Source: Streptomyces sp. LaPpAH-108 (lineage in GTDB: Bacteria; Actinomycetota; Actinomycetes; Streptomycetales; Streptomycetaceae). From it: a DNA stretch of 64,000 nt. The stretch lies in assembly GCF_000373625.1 (NCBI RefSeq), contig NZ_KB891987.1, positions 673,081-737,080 on the forward strand. The letters run 5' to 3'. Under the pieces are notes generated by a model, which was given only the letters and a program-made list of their open reading frames with translations, searched no databases and was not told where the DNA came from. The position numbers were made by a program, and so were the translations under genes. Of this stretch, positions 35,291 through 43,451 are shown piece by piece; within the stretch, counting starts at the first letter, position 1; each line of letters begins with the position of its first letter.

Positions 35291-35443
35291 CTACGAGGCC
35301 GTGGTGTCGGCCGGGCGGATCCACAGACGCTGCCCGATGGCGGCGGCCTGCTGCACGATCCGATTGACGGAGGCGGCGTCCACGACGGTGGTGTCCACGG
35401 TCGTGCCGTCCACCTCGTCGAGTCGCATGATCTCGAAGCGCAT
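35291..35443 (-). CDS. Conserved 50-aa protein
   Basis: Fifty codons from ATG 35443 to TAG 35291-35293. The product begins MRFEIMRLDEVDGTTVDTTV and continues VDAASVNRIVQQAAAIGQRL, then WIRPADTTAS. GGGAGAAGCC is directly ahead of the ATG. Third-position GC bias is strong and the amphipathic helix is well defined. I remember near-identical small proteins across Streptomyces, without a function. It is convergent with marC. An AT-rich stretch lies about 80 bases upstream of its start, unusual for this genome. Confidence 0.75.
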   Translation of the reverse strand: MRFEIMRLDEVDGTTVDTTVVDAASVNRIVQQAAAIGQRLWIRPADTTAS

Positions 35444-35520
35444 GGCTTCTCCCTTCGTCTGGTCATCCTCCTGCGGAGAACTACTGGGTGCGACAGGTGG
35501 TGTCGCGGTGTTGCATACCT

Positions 35521-35580
35521 AGACAACGGACTGCGTGTTACAAACATTCCCTACGCTAAAGAAATTTTTCGAACGACTAA
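35521..35580. other. AT-rich island in an otherwise GC-rich region
   Basis: By count, 36 of these 60 bases are A or T. It includes GAAATTTTTCGAA and GTTACAAACATT. It lies between the divergent 50-aa protein gene and the NYN-domain gene, so it is probably a promoter or a site for an AT-binding nucleoid protein such as Lsr2. No coding bias is seen. Confidence 0.6.
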
Positions 35581-35674
35581 CTACCCGGCGGTAGGGAAGC
35601 GCCCGGCGCAGCACTTTGGTGGACTGACCGGGACCGGTTGTGTTCGCAGCGTGACGGCCGGGACAATGGACGTG

Positions 35675-36568
35675 ATGAACGACGACCTGGCGGACCTGGG
35701 CGCCCGCATCGACCACACCAACGAGCTGCTGCAGCGGATGCTCGCCGAGGTGGCGAAGACCCCCTCCACGCACGCGATCTTCGTGGACGCGGGCTACCTC
35801 TACGCCGCCGCGGGCCGGCTCGTGGCCGGTACGGAGGACCGGCGCGCCTTCGACCTCGACGCCGAGGGCCTGATCGACGCGCTCATCGACAAGGCCCGCT
35901 CGATCTTCGCCGACAGCCGTCTGCTGCGCGTCTACTGGTACGACGGCGCCCGCCGCCGCATCCACACCGCCGAGCAGCAGACCATCGCCGAGCTGCCGGA
36001 CGTCAAGGTCCGCCTCGGCAACCTCAACGCGCACAACCAGCAGAAGGGCGTCGACTCCCTCATCCGCACCGACCTGGAGTCCCTGGCCCGGCACCGCGCC
36101 ATCAGCGACGCGGCGCTCCTCGGCGGCGACGAGGACCTGGTCTCGGCGGTCGAGGCCGCACAGGGCTACGGCGCCCGCGTCCATCTGTGGGGCATCGAGG
36201 CACCCGAGGGCCGCAACCAGGCCGAGCCGCTGCTGTGGGAGGTGGACAGCCAGCGCACCTTCGACCTGGAGTTCTGCAAGCCGTACGTCTCCCGCCGTAC
36301 CTCCGCCGCGTACGAGGCGACCGGGAACCGGCCCACCCGGGAGGACGTGCGCTTCGTCGGCGCCCAGATCGCGGCCAAGTGGCTGGCCTCGCGGGGGCGC
36401 GACACTCTCGGCGAACTGCTCCCGGGCCACCCCTATCTGCCCGGCTCCGTCGACCAGGACCTGCTGGTCGAGGCCGAGAACCTGCTCCAGTACTCCCTGC
36501 GCGGCCAGGCCGATCTGCGCCGGGCGCTGCGGGACGGCTTCTGGGAGCACCTGCAGACGCAGTACTGA
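35675..36568 (+). CDS. NYN-domain (LabA/PIN-like) protein
   Basis: 297 residues. The N-terminal helix (LGARIDHTNELLQRMLAEVAK) precedes the NYN nuclease-like fold: HAIFVDAGYLYAAAGRL with the first Asp, KGVDSLIRTDLESLA with the second, and ALLGGDEDLVSAVEAAQGYGARVHLWGI with the third. A helical C-terminal domain follows (REDVRFVGAQIAAKWLASRGRDTLGELLPG). It may be an RNase acting on structured RNA, but no activity is proven for the family member. An ATG at 35666 in the same frame is an alternative start. A good hairpin follows. Confidence 0.83.
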   Translation: MNDDLADLGARIDHTNELLQRMLAEVAKTPSTHAIFVDAGYLYAAAGRLVAGTEDRRAFDLDAEGLIDALIDKARSIFADSRLLRVYWYDGARRRIHTAEQQTIAELPDVKVRLGNLNAHNQQKGVDSLIRTDLESLARHRAISDAALLGGDEDLVSAVEAAQGYGARVHLWGIEAPEGRNQAEPLLWEVDSQRTFDLEFCKPYVSRRTSAAYEATGNRPTREDVRFVGAQIAAKWLASRGRDTLGELLPGHPYLPGSVDQDLLVEAENLLQYSLRGQADLRRALRDGFWEHLQTQY

Positions 36569-36580
36569 CCCGCGTACGCC

Positions 36581-36615
36581 GACGGCCCGGCCCCCGTGAA
36601 GGGGACCGGGCCGTC
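36581..36615. terminator. Hairpin between convergent NYN and helicase genes
   Basis: GACGGCCCGG pairs with CCGGGCCGTC and, after one C-A mismatch, CCCC pairs with GGGG around the loop GTGAA. It sits between two convergent stops. Confidence 0.75.
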
Positions 36616-36632
36616 GTGTACCTCGGGGTGGA

Positions 36633-39011
36633 TCAGACCTCGGTGGCCGCCGTCGACTTGCGGGTGCGGCGGCGCGGCTTGGCCTCCGGCTCCTCGGTCG
36701 CCTGCGCCGGGATCTCCGCGGCCTCGGCCACGGCCTTCCGGGTGCGGCGCGCCTTGGGCGCGGCGGGGGCCTCGTCCCCGTCGACCGCCGTGGCGGTCGC
36801 CTTACGGGTACGACGCGGCTTGACCTCGGCGGCGTCACCGGCCTCGGGGGCGGTGGCGGCGGCCTTGCGCGTGCGACGCGGCTTGGCCTCCGCGACCACC
36901 TCGGCGGCCTCGGCGGGAGCCGTGGCGGCGGCCTTGCGGGTCCGGCGCTTGGGGGCCTCGGCCTCGGGAGCGTCGGTGGTCTCCACCGCAGCGGCCGTCT
37001 TGCGCGTACGGCGCTTCGGGGCCTCGGCGACCGGCGCCTCGACCGTGTCGACGACGGCCTCGGCGGCCTTACGGGTCCGGCGGCGCGGCTTGGCCTCGGC
37101 CTCGGCGCCCTCGACGGTGTCGACGACGGCCTCGGCGGCCTTGCGCGTACGGCGCTTGGGCGCCTCGGCCACGGGGGCCTCGGCGGCCTCCGTGGCGACG
37201 GCGGCCTTGCGGGTGCGGCGCTTGGGGGCCTCGGCCACCGGCTCCGCGACCGGCGCCTCCACCGTGTCCACGACGGCCTCGGCGGCCTTGCGGGTGCGGC
37301 GGCGCGGCGTGGTCTCCGCGACCGGCTCGGCCACGGGGGCCTCGACGGCGGGAGCCTCGGTCACCGCGACCGGCGCCACCGTCTCCACGACGGCCGGACC
37401 CTCCGCCGTGTCCACGGCGGTCTCGACGGCCGTCACCGGCTGCTCGGCCCCGCCCGACGCGCCGTTGCGCGTGCGGCGACGGCGGCGCGGCGTACGGGTC
37501 GCCGTCGCCTCCTCGGTGGCGGCGGTCTCGACGGCCGGAGCGGCGACGCCGGACTCCAGCGGAGCACCGTTGCGCGTACGACGGCGGCGGCGCGGGGTGC
37601 GCGCCGGACGCTCCTGCTCGGCGGCGGGGGCCTCACCGCGGCCACCGCGCTCGTCACGGCCACGGCCACCACGACCACCTCGGTCGTCGCGACCACCCCG
37701 GCCGCGCGGCGCGCGGCCACCGGGCTCGCCCAGGTCCTCCAGGACCTCCGCGTCGAGCCCGGCGCGGGTGCGCTCCGAGCGCGGCAGCGTGCCCTTGGTG
37801 CCCTCGGGGATGCCGAGGTCGGAGAACAGGTGCGGGGACGTCGAGTACGTCTCCACCGGGTCGTTGAAGTCGAGCTGCAGCGCCTTGTTGATGAGCTGCC
37901 AGCGCGGGATGTCGTCCCAGTCGACGAACGTGATCGCCGTACCCTTGGCGCCCGCGCGGCCGGTGCGGCCGACCCGGTGCAGGTACGTCTTCTCGTCCTC
38001 GGGGGACTGGTAGTTGATGACGTGCGTGACGCCCTCGACGTCGATGCCGCGCGCGGCCACGTCGGTGCAGACCAGCACGTCCACCTTGCCGTTGCGGAAG
38101 GCGCGCAGCGCCTGCTCGCGGGCGCCCTGGCCGAGGTCGCCGTGGACCGCGCCCGAGGCGAAGCCCCGGCGCTGCAGCTGCTCGGCGATGTCGGCGGCGG
38201 TGCGCTTGGTGCGGCAGAAGATCATCGCCAGACCGCGGCCGTCGGCCTGCAGTATGCGCGCGATCATCTCCGGCTTGTCCATGGAGTGACCGCGGTAGAC
38301 GAACTGCTTGATGTTCGCGACCGTGACGCCCTCGTCGTCCGGCGCGGTGGCGCGGATGTGCGTGGGGCGGGACATGTAACGGCGGGCGAGACCGATGACC
38401 GCGCCCGGCATGGTGGCCGAGAACAGCATGGTCTGGCGCTTGGCCGGGAGCATGTTGATGATCTTCTCGACGTCGGGCAGGAAGCCCAGGTCGAGCATTT
38501 CGTCGGCCTCGTCGAGGACCAGGCACTTCACGTGCGAGAGGTCGAGCTTCTTCTGGCCCGCGAGGTCCAGCAGTCGGCCGGGGGTGCCGACGACCACGTC
38601 GACGCCCTTGTTCAGGGCCTCGACCTGCGGTTCGTAGGCACGGCCGCCGTAGATGGCGAGGACGCGCACGTTGCGCACCTTGCCCGCCGTCAGCAGGTCG
38701 TTGGTGACCTGGGTGCACAGCTCGCGGGTGGGCACGACGACGAGCGCCTGCGGCGCGCTGGTCAGTGCCTCGGGGGCGGCGCGTCCGGCCTCGACGTCGG
38801 CGGGGACGATGACGCGCTCGAGGATGGGGAGACCGAAGCCGAGGGTCTTGCCCGTACCGGTCTTGGCCTGGCCGATGACGTCCGTGCCCGTGAGGGCGAC
38901 GGGGAGGGTCATCTCCTGGATGGGAAAGGGGTTGATGATGCCGACGGCCTCGAGGGCTTCGGCGGTCTCGGGAAGAATTCCGAGATCTCGGAACGTCGTA
39001 GTCAGGGTCAT
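36633..39011 (-). CDS. DEAD-box RNA helicase with a long repetitive basic tail
   Basis: 792 residues. The helicase core (1 to about 390) shows Q motif FPIQ, motif I AKTGTGKT, PTRELCTQV, motif II LDEADEMLD, SAT, and motif VI HRVGRTGRAG. It should unwind RNA duplexes and belongs to the RhlE/CsdA group (mycobacterial Rv3211). From about 430 on comes an RGG-rich patch (RGGRDDRGGRGGRGRDERGGRG), then two RRRRTRNGA boxes and ten RRTRK boxes separated by Ala/Glu/Val-rich linkers of 17-25 residues. This tail probably binds RNA. Start ATG 39011. Confidence 0.92.
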   Translation of the reverse strand: MTLTTTFRDLGILPETAEALEAVGIINPFPIQEMTLPVALTGTDVIGQAKTGTGKTLGFGLPILERVIVPADVEAGRAAPEALTSAPQALVVVPTRELCTQVTNDLLTAGKVRNVRVLAIYGGRAYEPQVEALNKGVDVVVGTPGRLLDLAGQKKLDLSHVKCLVLDEADEMLDLGFLPDVEKIINMLPAKRQTMLFSATMPGAVIGLARRYMSRPTHIRATAPDDEGVTVANIKQFVYRGHSMDKPEMIARILQADGRGLAMIFCRTKRTAADIAEQLQRRGFASGAVHGDLGQGAREQALRAFRNGKVDVLVCTDVAARGIDVEGVTHVINYQSPEDEKTYLHRVGRTGRAGAKGTAITFVDWDDIPRWQLINKALQLDFNDPVETYSTSPHLFSDLGIPEGTKGTLPRSERTRAGLDAEVLEDLGEPGGRAPRGRGGRDDRGGRGGRGRDERGGRGEAPAAEQERPARTPRRRRRTRNGAPLESGVAAPAVETAATEEATATRTPRRRRRTRNGASGGAEQPVTAVETAVDTAEGPAVVETVAPVAVTEAPAVEAPVAEPVAETTPRRRTRKAAEAVVDTVEAPVAEPVAEAPKRRTRKAAVATEAAEAPVAEAPKRRTRKAAEAVVDTVEGAEAEAKPRRRTRKAAEAVVDTVEAPVAEAPKRRTRKTAAAVETTDAPEAEAPKRRTRKAAATAPAEAAEVVAEAKPRRTRKAAATAPEAGDAAEVKPRRTRKATATAVDGDEAPAAPKARRTRKAVAEAAEIPAQATEEPEAKPRRRTRKSTAATEV
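36640..37310. repeat. Tandem in-frame repeats encoding the helicase tail
   Basis: Ten units of about 60-75 bases, each coding RRTRKAA plus an acidic linker such as EAVVDTVEAPVAEAP. Units are close enough in DNA sequence (CTTGCGGGTGCGGCG-like cores) to recombine. See the helicase entry for the protein. Confidence 0.8.
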
Positions 39012-39413
39012 GCCTCTTCTGTGTGCGCGGCGCGAGGCGAGCGCGGGGGTCGAGTCCGACCGTCCCGGGGACGTCGGCCGTCGTACGGTCCTGCCGCTCG
39101 GGCGAACCGTGGACAGGGGACCTTTGCCGACGCTCTAGCGCTCGTACCGCTGAGGGTTCCCTCCGGTCGTCGTACGTACACGGTCGTACGGCCACGGAGG
39201 GCTGTCAGGTCGGAGCCGATCGGGCCACCGACCGGGCATCCTCATGCGTGCGGCCTGGCAGGACACGCCGAACACGTCGACGCGCTCCAGCAGGCGCATT
39301 ACCACCATACCCCGGATTGACGCACTCGCGATGGCCGATTTGGTCACGTAGTCGTCGTCACACCGCTCGGCCGGGGGGTGGAGAGGCAGGACAAGCGGGC
39401 TATTGTGCGCCTC
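39012..39413. other. 402-base divergent intergenic region of the helicase and ferritin-like genes
   Basis: No reading frame is supported. It should hold the helicase promoter and a long 5' leader. A 7-bp stem (CCCTCCG at 39159 with CGGAGGG at 39195) encloses near-palindromic GTCGTACG repeats in that leader. TATTGT at 39401 serves the plus-strand gene. Confidence 0.5.
39401..39413 (+). promoter_or_regulatory. Candidate -10 box for leaderless transcript of the ferritin-like gene
   Basis: TATTGT, seven bases (GCGCCTC), ATG at 39414, with no Shine-Dalgarno. Confidence 0.45.
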
Positions 39414-40178
39414 ATGACTAGCTCTGACAAGCCTGAGAACGCCGCCTCGGCCCCCGTCGAACCCACCGAGACCGCCGGTCCCACCGGTGTCGCGGCCAAG
39501 GACTGGGCGTCGGCCGCGGCGGACCCGCAGTACCGCGCGGCGGTCGTGGACCTGCTCGGCGCGCTGGCCTACGGCGAGCTGGCGGCGTTCGAGCGCCTCG
39601 CGGAGGACGCCAAGCTGGCGCCGACCCTCGCGGACAAGGCGGAGCTGGCGAAGATGGCCTCGGCCGAGTTCCACCACTTCGAGCGGCTGCGGAACCGGCT
39701 GACCGAGATCGGCCAGGAGCCGACCGCCGCGATGGAGCCCTTCGTCGCCGCCCTGGACGGCTTCCACCGGCAGACCGCGCCCTCGGACTGGCTGGAGGGC
39801 CTGGTCAAGGCGTACGTCGGCGACTCGATCGCGAGCGACTTCTACCGCGAGGTCGCGGCCCGGCTCGACTCCGACACCCGCGAGCTGGTCCTCGCCGTCC
39901 TGGACGACACCGGGCACGCGGGCTTCGCCGTGGAGAAGGTGCGCGCCGCGATCGACGCCGACCCGCGCGTGGGCGGACGGCTCGCGCTGTGGGCGCGGCG
40001 GCTGATGGGCGAGGCGCTGTCCCAGTCGCAGCGGGTGGTCGCGGACCGCGACGCGCTCTCCACCATGCTGGTCGGCGGCGTGGCCGACGGCTTCGACCTC
40101 GCGGAGGTCGGCCGCATGTTCACCCGGATCACCGAGGCGCACACCAAGCGGATGGCCGCGCTCGGCCTCGCCGCCTGA
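39414..40178 (+). CDS. Ferritin-like fold protein (Rv3210c-like)
   Basis: 254 residues. A four-helix bundle is evident after a disordered N-terminus. Candidate diiron ligands are in AYGELAAFERLAEDA and ASAEFHHFERLRNRL for the first pair, and in DDTGHAGFAVEKV further on, similar to the MiaE-like ferritin superfamily. The number of clear Glu/His ligands is consistent with, but does not prove, metal binding. The gene order helicase, ferritin-like, DUF3107, TetR matches mycobacteria (Rv3211 to Rv3208). Start ATG 39414. Confidence 0.78.
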   Translation: MTSSDKPENAASAPVEPTETAGPTGVAAKDWASAAADPQYRAAVVDLLGALAYGELAAFERLAEDAKLAPTLADKAELAKMASAEFHHFERLRNRLTEIGQEPTAAMEPFVAALDGFHRQTAPSDWLEGLVKAYVGDSIASDFYREVAARLDSDTRELVLAVLDDTGHAGFAVEKVRAAIDADPRVGGRLALWARRLMGEALSQSQRVVADRDALSTMLVGGVADGFDLAEVGRMFTRITEAHTKRMAALGLAA

Positions 40179-40190
40179 CGTTCTTCCCCT

Positions 40191-40230
40191 GAAGGAAAGC
40201 CCTCAGGGCTTCCCTCACGGGCTTTCCCTA
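40191..40230. terminator. Hairpin between convergent genes at 40.2 kb
   Basis: GGAAAGCCC can pair with either GGGCTTCC (three-base loop TCA) or GGGCTTTCC 16 bases further on. Two alternative stems of 6-9 bp, between two convergent stops. Confidence 0.55.
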
Positions 40231-40237
40231 CGGGCGG

Positions 40238-40507
40238 CTACGCCGGTGCCGAGTGCCGTCGCAGCCGCCCGGCCGGGCGCAACAGCAACGACAGCGAGGC
40301 GGCCGAGACGACCGCCGCGCCGAGCAGACTCACCAGGACCGGGGCCGCGCCGAGCGCGCTGTGCGTGACGAAGTCGCCGAAGAGGGCTCCCGCGAGACCC
40401 GTCGCGAGGACCAGCGCGCGGGAGGGCAGGCGGTGCGGCAGACGGCGCGTCGCCGTCCAGGCCAGCGCCGAACCGAGCACGGCCGATGCGAGCACTTCCA
40501 GGATCAT
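40238..40507 (-). CDS. Small membrane protein, function unknown
   Basis: 89 residues from ATG 40507, with GGAGG nine bases upstream. Three hydrophobic helices are seen: ILEVLASAVLGSALAWTATR, ALVLATGLAGALFGDFVTH and APVLVSLLGAAVVSAASLSLLL. The short size and DFVTHSALG loop fit a conserved streptomycete protein of the helicase/ferritin-like neighbourhood. No family with a known function is recognised. The longer 156-residue reading has arginine-rich nonsense before the ATG and is rejected. Confidence 0.7.
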   Translation of the reverse strand: MILEVLASAVLGSALAWTATRRLPHRLPSRALVLATGLAGALFGDFVTHSALGAAPVLVSLLGAAVVSAASLSLLLRPAGRLRRHSAPA

Positions 40508-40678
40508 CGCGAGGTACCTCCACGGTTCGGGCGGTGCTCTTGAGGTCGTAGCCCGTCTTACCCGTGACCTGCGCGTTCCAATCACTCTCGGAGCAGCTTG
40601 TGTCACTCTCGGGTGAGCGTGCGCACGGCGGTCCGTACGACGCCTGTACGACACTCGTACGACGTCTGTACGGCATGT

Positions 40679-40723
40679 ACGACGAAGGGCCCGGTGGCGG
40701 TGTGCCACCGGGCCCTTCGTCGT
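40679..40723. terminator. Perfect 20-bp hairpin downstream of the DUF3107 gene
   Basis: ACGACGAAGGGCCCGGTGGC pairs exactly with its complement around the loop GGTGT. It lies just after the DUF3107 stop on the minus strand (40734). Confidence 0.88.
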
Positions 40724-40733
40724 CGATCGCGTC

Positions 40734-40961
40734 CTACAGCGTGCCGAAGCCCACCTTGCGGACGGTCGGCTCGCCGATCTCCACGTACGCGAGGCGGTCC
40801 GCCGGGACCAGGACCTTGCGGCCGCGCTCGTCCACGAGGCTCAGCAGCGGCGACTTGCCGGCCAGCGCCTCGGCCACCAGGCGCTCGACCTCGTCGACGC
40901 TCTGACCGCTCTCCAGAACGATCTCGCGGGGCGCGTGCTGCACGCCGATCTTGACCTCCAC
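40734..40961 (-). CDS. DUF3107 protein (TB9.4/Rv3208A family)
   Basis: 75 residues, MEVKIGVQHAPREIVLESGQ then ALAGKSPLLSLVDERGRKVLVPADRLAYVEIGEPTVRKVGFG. This matches the small actinobacterial DUF3107 family. The mycobacterial member is known as TB9.4. GTG start with GGAGGG eight bases upstream. Function unknown, but it is almost always next to the TetR gene that follows, transcribed in the same direction here. Confidence 0.92.
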   Translation of the reverse strand: MEVKIGVQHAPREIVLESGQSVDEVERLVAEALAGKSPLLSLVDERGRKVLVPADRLAYVEIGEPTVRKVGFGTL

Positions 40962-41092
40962 GGCTATGTCCCTCCGACGGTCAGTGATGTGCGCGATCTA
41001 CCGCGCCGTACGCTGCACACATTAGCCCGGTGAGGGGACGAGTACGCCGCGCGCCCGCACGCCGTCAGCGAACAGGGCGCGTCGGCGGCGCC

Positions 41093-41734
41093 TCAGTGGT
41101 GGTCGGTGCCGTGCAGCGGGAAGCCCGCGATGCCCCGCCACGCCAGCGACGCCAGCAGCTGCACAGCCTGGTCGCGCGGCACGCTGCGGTCGCTGTGCAG
41201 CCAGGAGCGCGCGACGACCTGGGCGAGTCCGCCGAGACCGGAGGCGAGCAGCATGGACTCAGCGCGCGAGAGGCCGGTGTCCTCGGCGATGACCTCGCAG
41301 ATCGCCTCGGCGCACTCGGTGGTCACCTTGTCGACGCGCTCGCGCACGGCGGGCTCGTTCGTCAGGTCCGACTCGAAGACCAGGCGGAAGGCGCCGCCGT
41401 CGTCCTCGATGTAGGCGAAGTAGGCGTCCATGGTCGCCCGGACGCGCTGCTTGTTGTCCGTGGTCGACGCCAGCGCGGTGCGCACGGCGTGGATCAGGGA
41501 CTCGCAGTGCTGATCGAGCAGTGCCAGATACAGGTCGAGCTTGCCGGGGAAGTGCTGGTAGAGCACCGGCTTGCTGACTCCGGCGCGCTCGGCGATGTCG
41601 TCCATCGCCGCCGCGTGATAGCCCTGCGCGACGAACACCTCCTGGGCGGCGCCCAGGAGCTGGTTCCGCCGGGCGCGGCGCGGCAGACGGGTGCCGCGCG
41701 GGCGTGCCGCCTCTGTTTGCTCGATGGCTGTCAC
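41093..41734 (-). CDS. TetR-family transcriptional regulator (Rv3208-like)
   Basis: 213 residues. The helix-turn-helix is RNQLLGAAQEVFVAQGYHAAAMDDIAERAGVSKPVLYQHFPGKLDLYLALL. The ligand domain begins after residue 80. GTG 41734 is selected because TTGGGAGGCGGC stands directly ahead. The ATG at 41758 would add eight residues with no ribosome site. The upstream sequence contains TTACCGAAAAGTACG on this strand, a possible self-operator, though not perfectly palindromic. Its ligand and targets are unknown. Confidence 0.88.
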   Translation of the reverse strand: MTAIEQTEAARPRGTRLPRRARRNQLLGAAQEVFVAQGYHAAAMDDIAERAGVSKPVLYQHFPGKLDLYLALLDQHCESLIHAVRTALASTTDNKQRVRATMDAYFAYIEDDGGAFRLVFESDLTNEPAVRERVDKVTTECAEAICEVIAEDTGLSRAESMLLASGLGGLAQVVARSWLHSDRSVPRDQAVQLLASLAWRGIAGFPLHGTDHH

Positions 41735-41971
41735 GCCGCCTCCCAAGGTCGTCCTCATGCGGTACGGGCCGCGCGGCCATCGTACTTTTCGGTAATCGTG
41801 GTGTGCGCGGTGCGAGCGCAGAATTTCACGTACCGGACGGCGGGCGGAAGGCGCGGAGCACGGCGCCGTGCGCCGGTCGCGGCGCGGAAGGGGGCCCGGC
41901 GGGGCTCCGACGGGCTGGGCCGGGCTGGGCCGGGCCGTCCTCGGCCGGGGTCCGGTGAGGATCCGGTGAGG

Positions 41972-42202
41972 TCAGCGGTAGTCGTCCTCGTCGAGGGTGA
42001 CCACGCGCGCCTGTTCGATCAGATCGGCCTCGTTGCCCTTGGCCGGGTCCACGTCGGTCAGGGGCTCGTCCCGGTCCTCCGCGAGGTCGGTCTGCTGTTC
42101 GGCGGCGTCGTTCTCGGGCTCCTCGACACCGATCTCCTCGACCGTGCCGCCCGCGGCCTCCAGCTCCTCGATCGCGTCCGGCTCGGTGGGGTCGTAGGCC
42201 AT
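41972..42202 (-). CDS. Small acidic protein, function unknown
   Basis: 76 residues from ATG 42202, with AAGGGAG eight bases upstream. The chain is strongly acidic (DPTEPDAIEELEAAGG, IGVEEPENDAAEQQ, AEDRDEPLTDVD) and ends VVTLDEDDYR. It has no hydrophobic core and is probably disordered. The sequence looks conserved in character with other streptomycete proteins but I cannot name a family. It lies on the same strand upstream of the TetR gene, with about 240 bases between. Confidence 0.65.
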   Translation of the reverse strand: MAYDPTEPDAIEELEAAGGTVEEIGVEEPENDAAEQQTDLAEDRDEPLTDVDPAKGNEADLIEQARVVTLDEDDYR

Positions 42203-42417
42203 GGCGGGCTCCCTTCCTGAGGACGTCGGCTTCCTGAAGCGTCGGTCGAAGCGGCACCGGGGCTGTGGGGGGCCGCGTGCGGCTTCCCGCTGTACGAGCC
42301 TAGGAGACACCTCGACGGGACGCCATGCCATCTGCCCGCCGCACGGCGGACCTCACCTGTGAACGGCGGGACGGACGCTGTGACGGCGAACACATGAAGC
42401 GTGGTGTGATCGTCTCG

Positions 42418-42429
42418 TAACATTGCCGC
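42418..42429 (+). promoter_or_regulatory. Candidate -10 box for leaderless transcript of the alpha/beta hydrolase
   Basis: TAACAT, six bases (TGCCGC), ATG at 42430. No Shine-Dalgarno. Confidence 0.5.
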
Positions 42430-43443
42430 ATGTCTTCGACCGAGTCGCCGTCGCTCCCGGCCGCCAGCGTCCTGCCGAGGGTCGCGCCCGTACGGGTCGG
42501 CGAGGGCGAGCGGATGCGGTCGGTGGGGCTGCCGGGCGTCACGCTCTCGGTCCGCTCCCGGCCCGCCGCCCGCGAGGGGCTGGCGCCCGCGCTGTACGTC
42601 CACGGGCTCGGCGGGTCCTCGCAGAACTGGTCGCAGCTCATGGCCGAGTTGGACGGTCTCGTGGACAGCGAGGCGGTCGACCTGCCCGGCTTCGGCGACT
42701 CCCCGCCGCCCGACGACGGCGACTACTCCGTCACCGGGCACGCGCGCGCCGTCATCCGCTATCTGGACGCCGCCGGACGCGGTCCGGTCCACCTCTTCGG
42801 CAACTCCCTGGGCGGCGCGGTCTCCACGCGCGTGGCCGCCGTACGCCCCGACCTGGTGCGCACGCTCACCCTGGTCTCCCCGGCCCTGCCCGAACTGCGC
42901 ATCCAGCGCAGCGCCGCGCCCACCGGGCTGCTCGGCGTGCCGGGCGTGGCCACGCTCTTCAACCGGCTCACCCGCGAGTGGACGGCCGAGCAGCGGGTGC
43001 GCGGTGTCATGGCGCTCTGCTACGGCGATCCCGCGCGCGTGTCGCCCGAGGCGTTCCAGTACGCGGTGGAGGAACTGGAGCGGCGGCTGCGGCTGCCGTA
43101 CTTCTGGGACGCGATGGCCCGCTCCGCGCGCGGCATCGTCAACGCGTACACGCTCGGCGGCCAGCAGGGGCTGTGGCGCCAGGCCGAACGCGTCCTCGCG
43201 CCCACGCTGCTGGTCTACGGCGGGCGTGATCAGCTCGTAGGCTTCCGTATGGCCGCCAAGGCCGCCCGCGCCTTCCGTGACTCCCGTTTGCTGTCCCTGC
43301 CGGACGCCGGGCACGTGGCGATGATGGAATACCCGGAGGTCGTCGCGACCGCTTTCCGTGAACTCCTCGACGAGCGAGGCGGATTGGCTGCGAACGACGT
43401 GAACTCCGGCGCGCACGAAGCCGGTTCGGATACAGAGAGCTGA
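42430..43443 (+). CDS. Alpha/beta hydrolase
   Basis: 337 residues. The oxyanion strand is YVHGLGGSSQNW, the nucleophile elbow is HLFGNSLGGAVS with catalytic Ser, and the acid and base are in LLVYGGRDQLVG (Asp) and LPDAGHVAMMEYP (His). A lid region lies between. It belongs to the broad MhpC-like esterase group, substrate unknown. It overlaps no neighbour but is followed within ten bases by the DUF3152 gene, suggesting one transcript. Confidence 0.87.
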   Translation: MSSTESPSLPAASVLPRVAPVRVGEGERMRSVGLPGVTLSVRSRPAAREGLAPALYVHGLGGSSQNWSQLMAELDGLVDSEAVDLPGFGDSPPPDDGDYSVTGHARAVIRYLDAAGRGPVHLFGNSLGGAVSTRVAAVRPDLVRTLTLVSPALPELRIQRSAAPTGLLGVPGVATLFNRLTREWTAEQRVRGVMALCYGDPARVSPEAFQYAVEELERRLRLPYFWDAMARSARGIVNAYTLGGQQGLWRQAERVLAPTLLVYGGRDQLVGFRMAAKAARAFRDSRLLSLPDAGHVAMMEYPEVVATAFRELLDERGGLAANDVNSGAHEAGSDTES

Positions 43444-43451
43444 GGTCAGGG

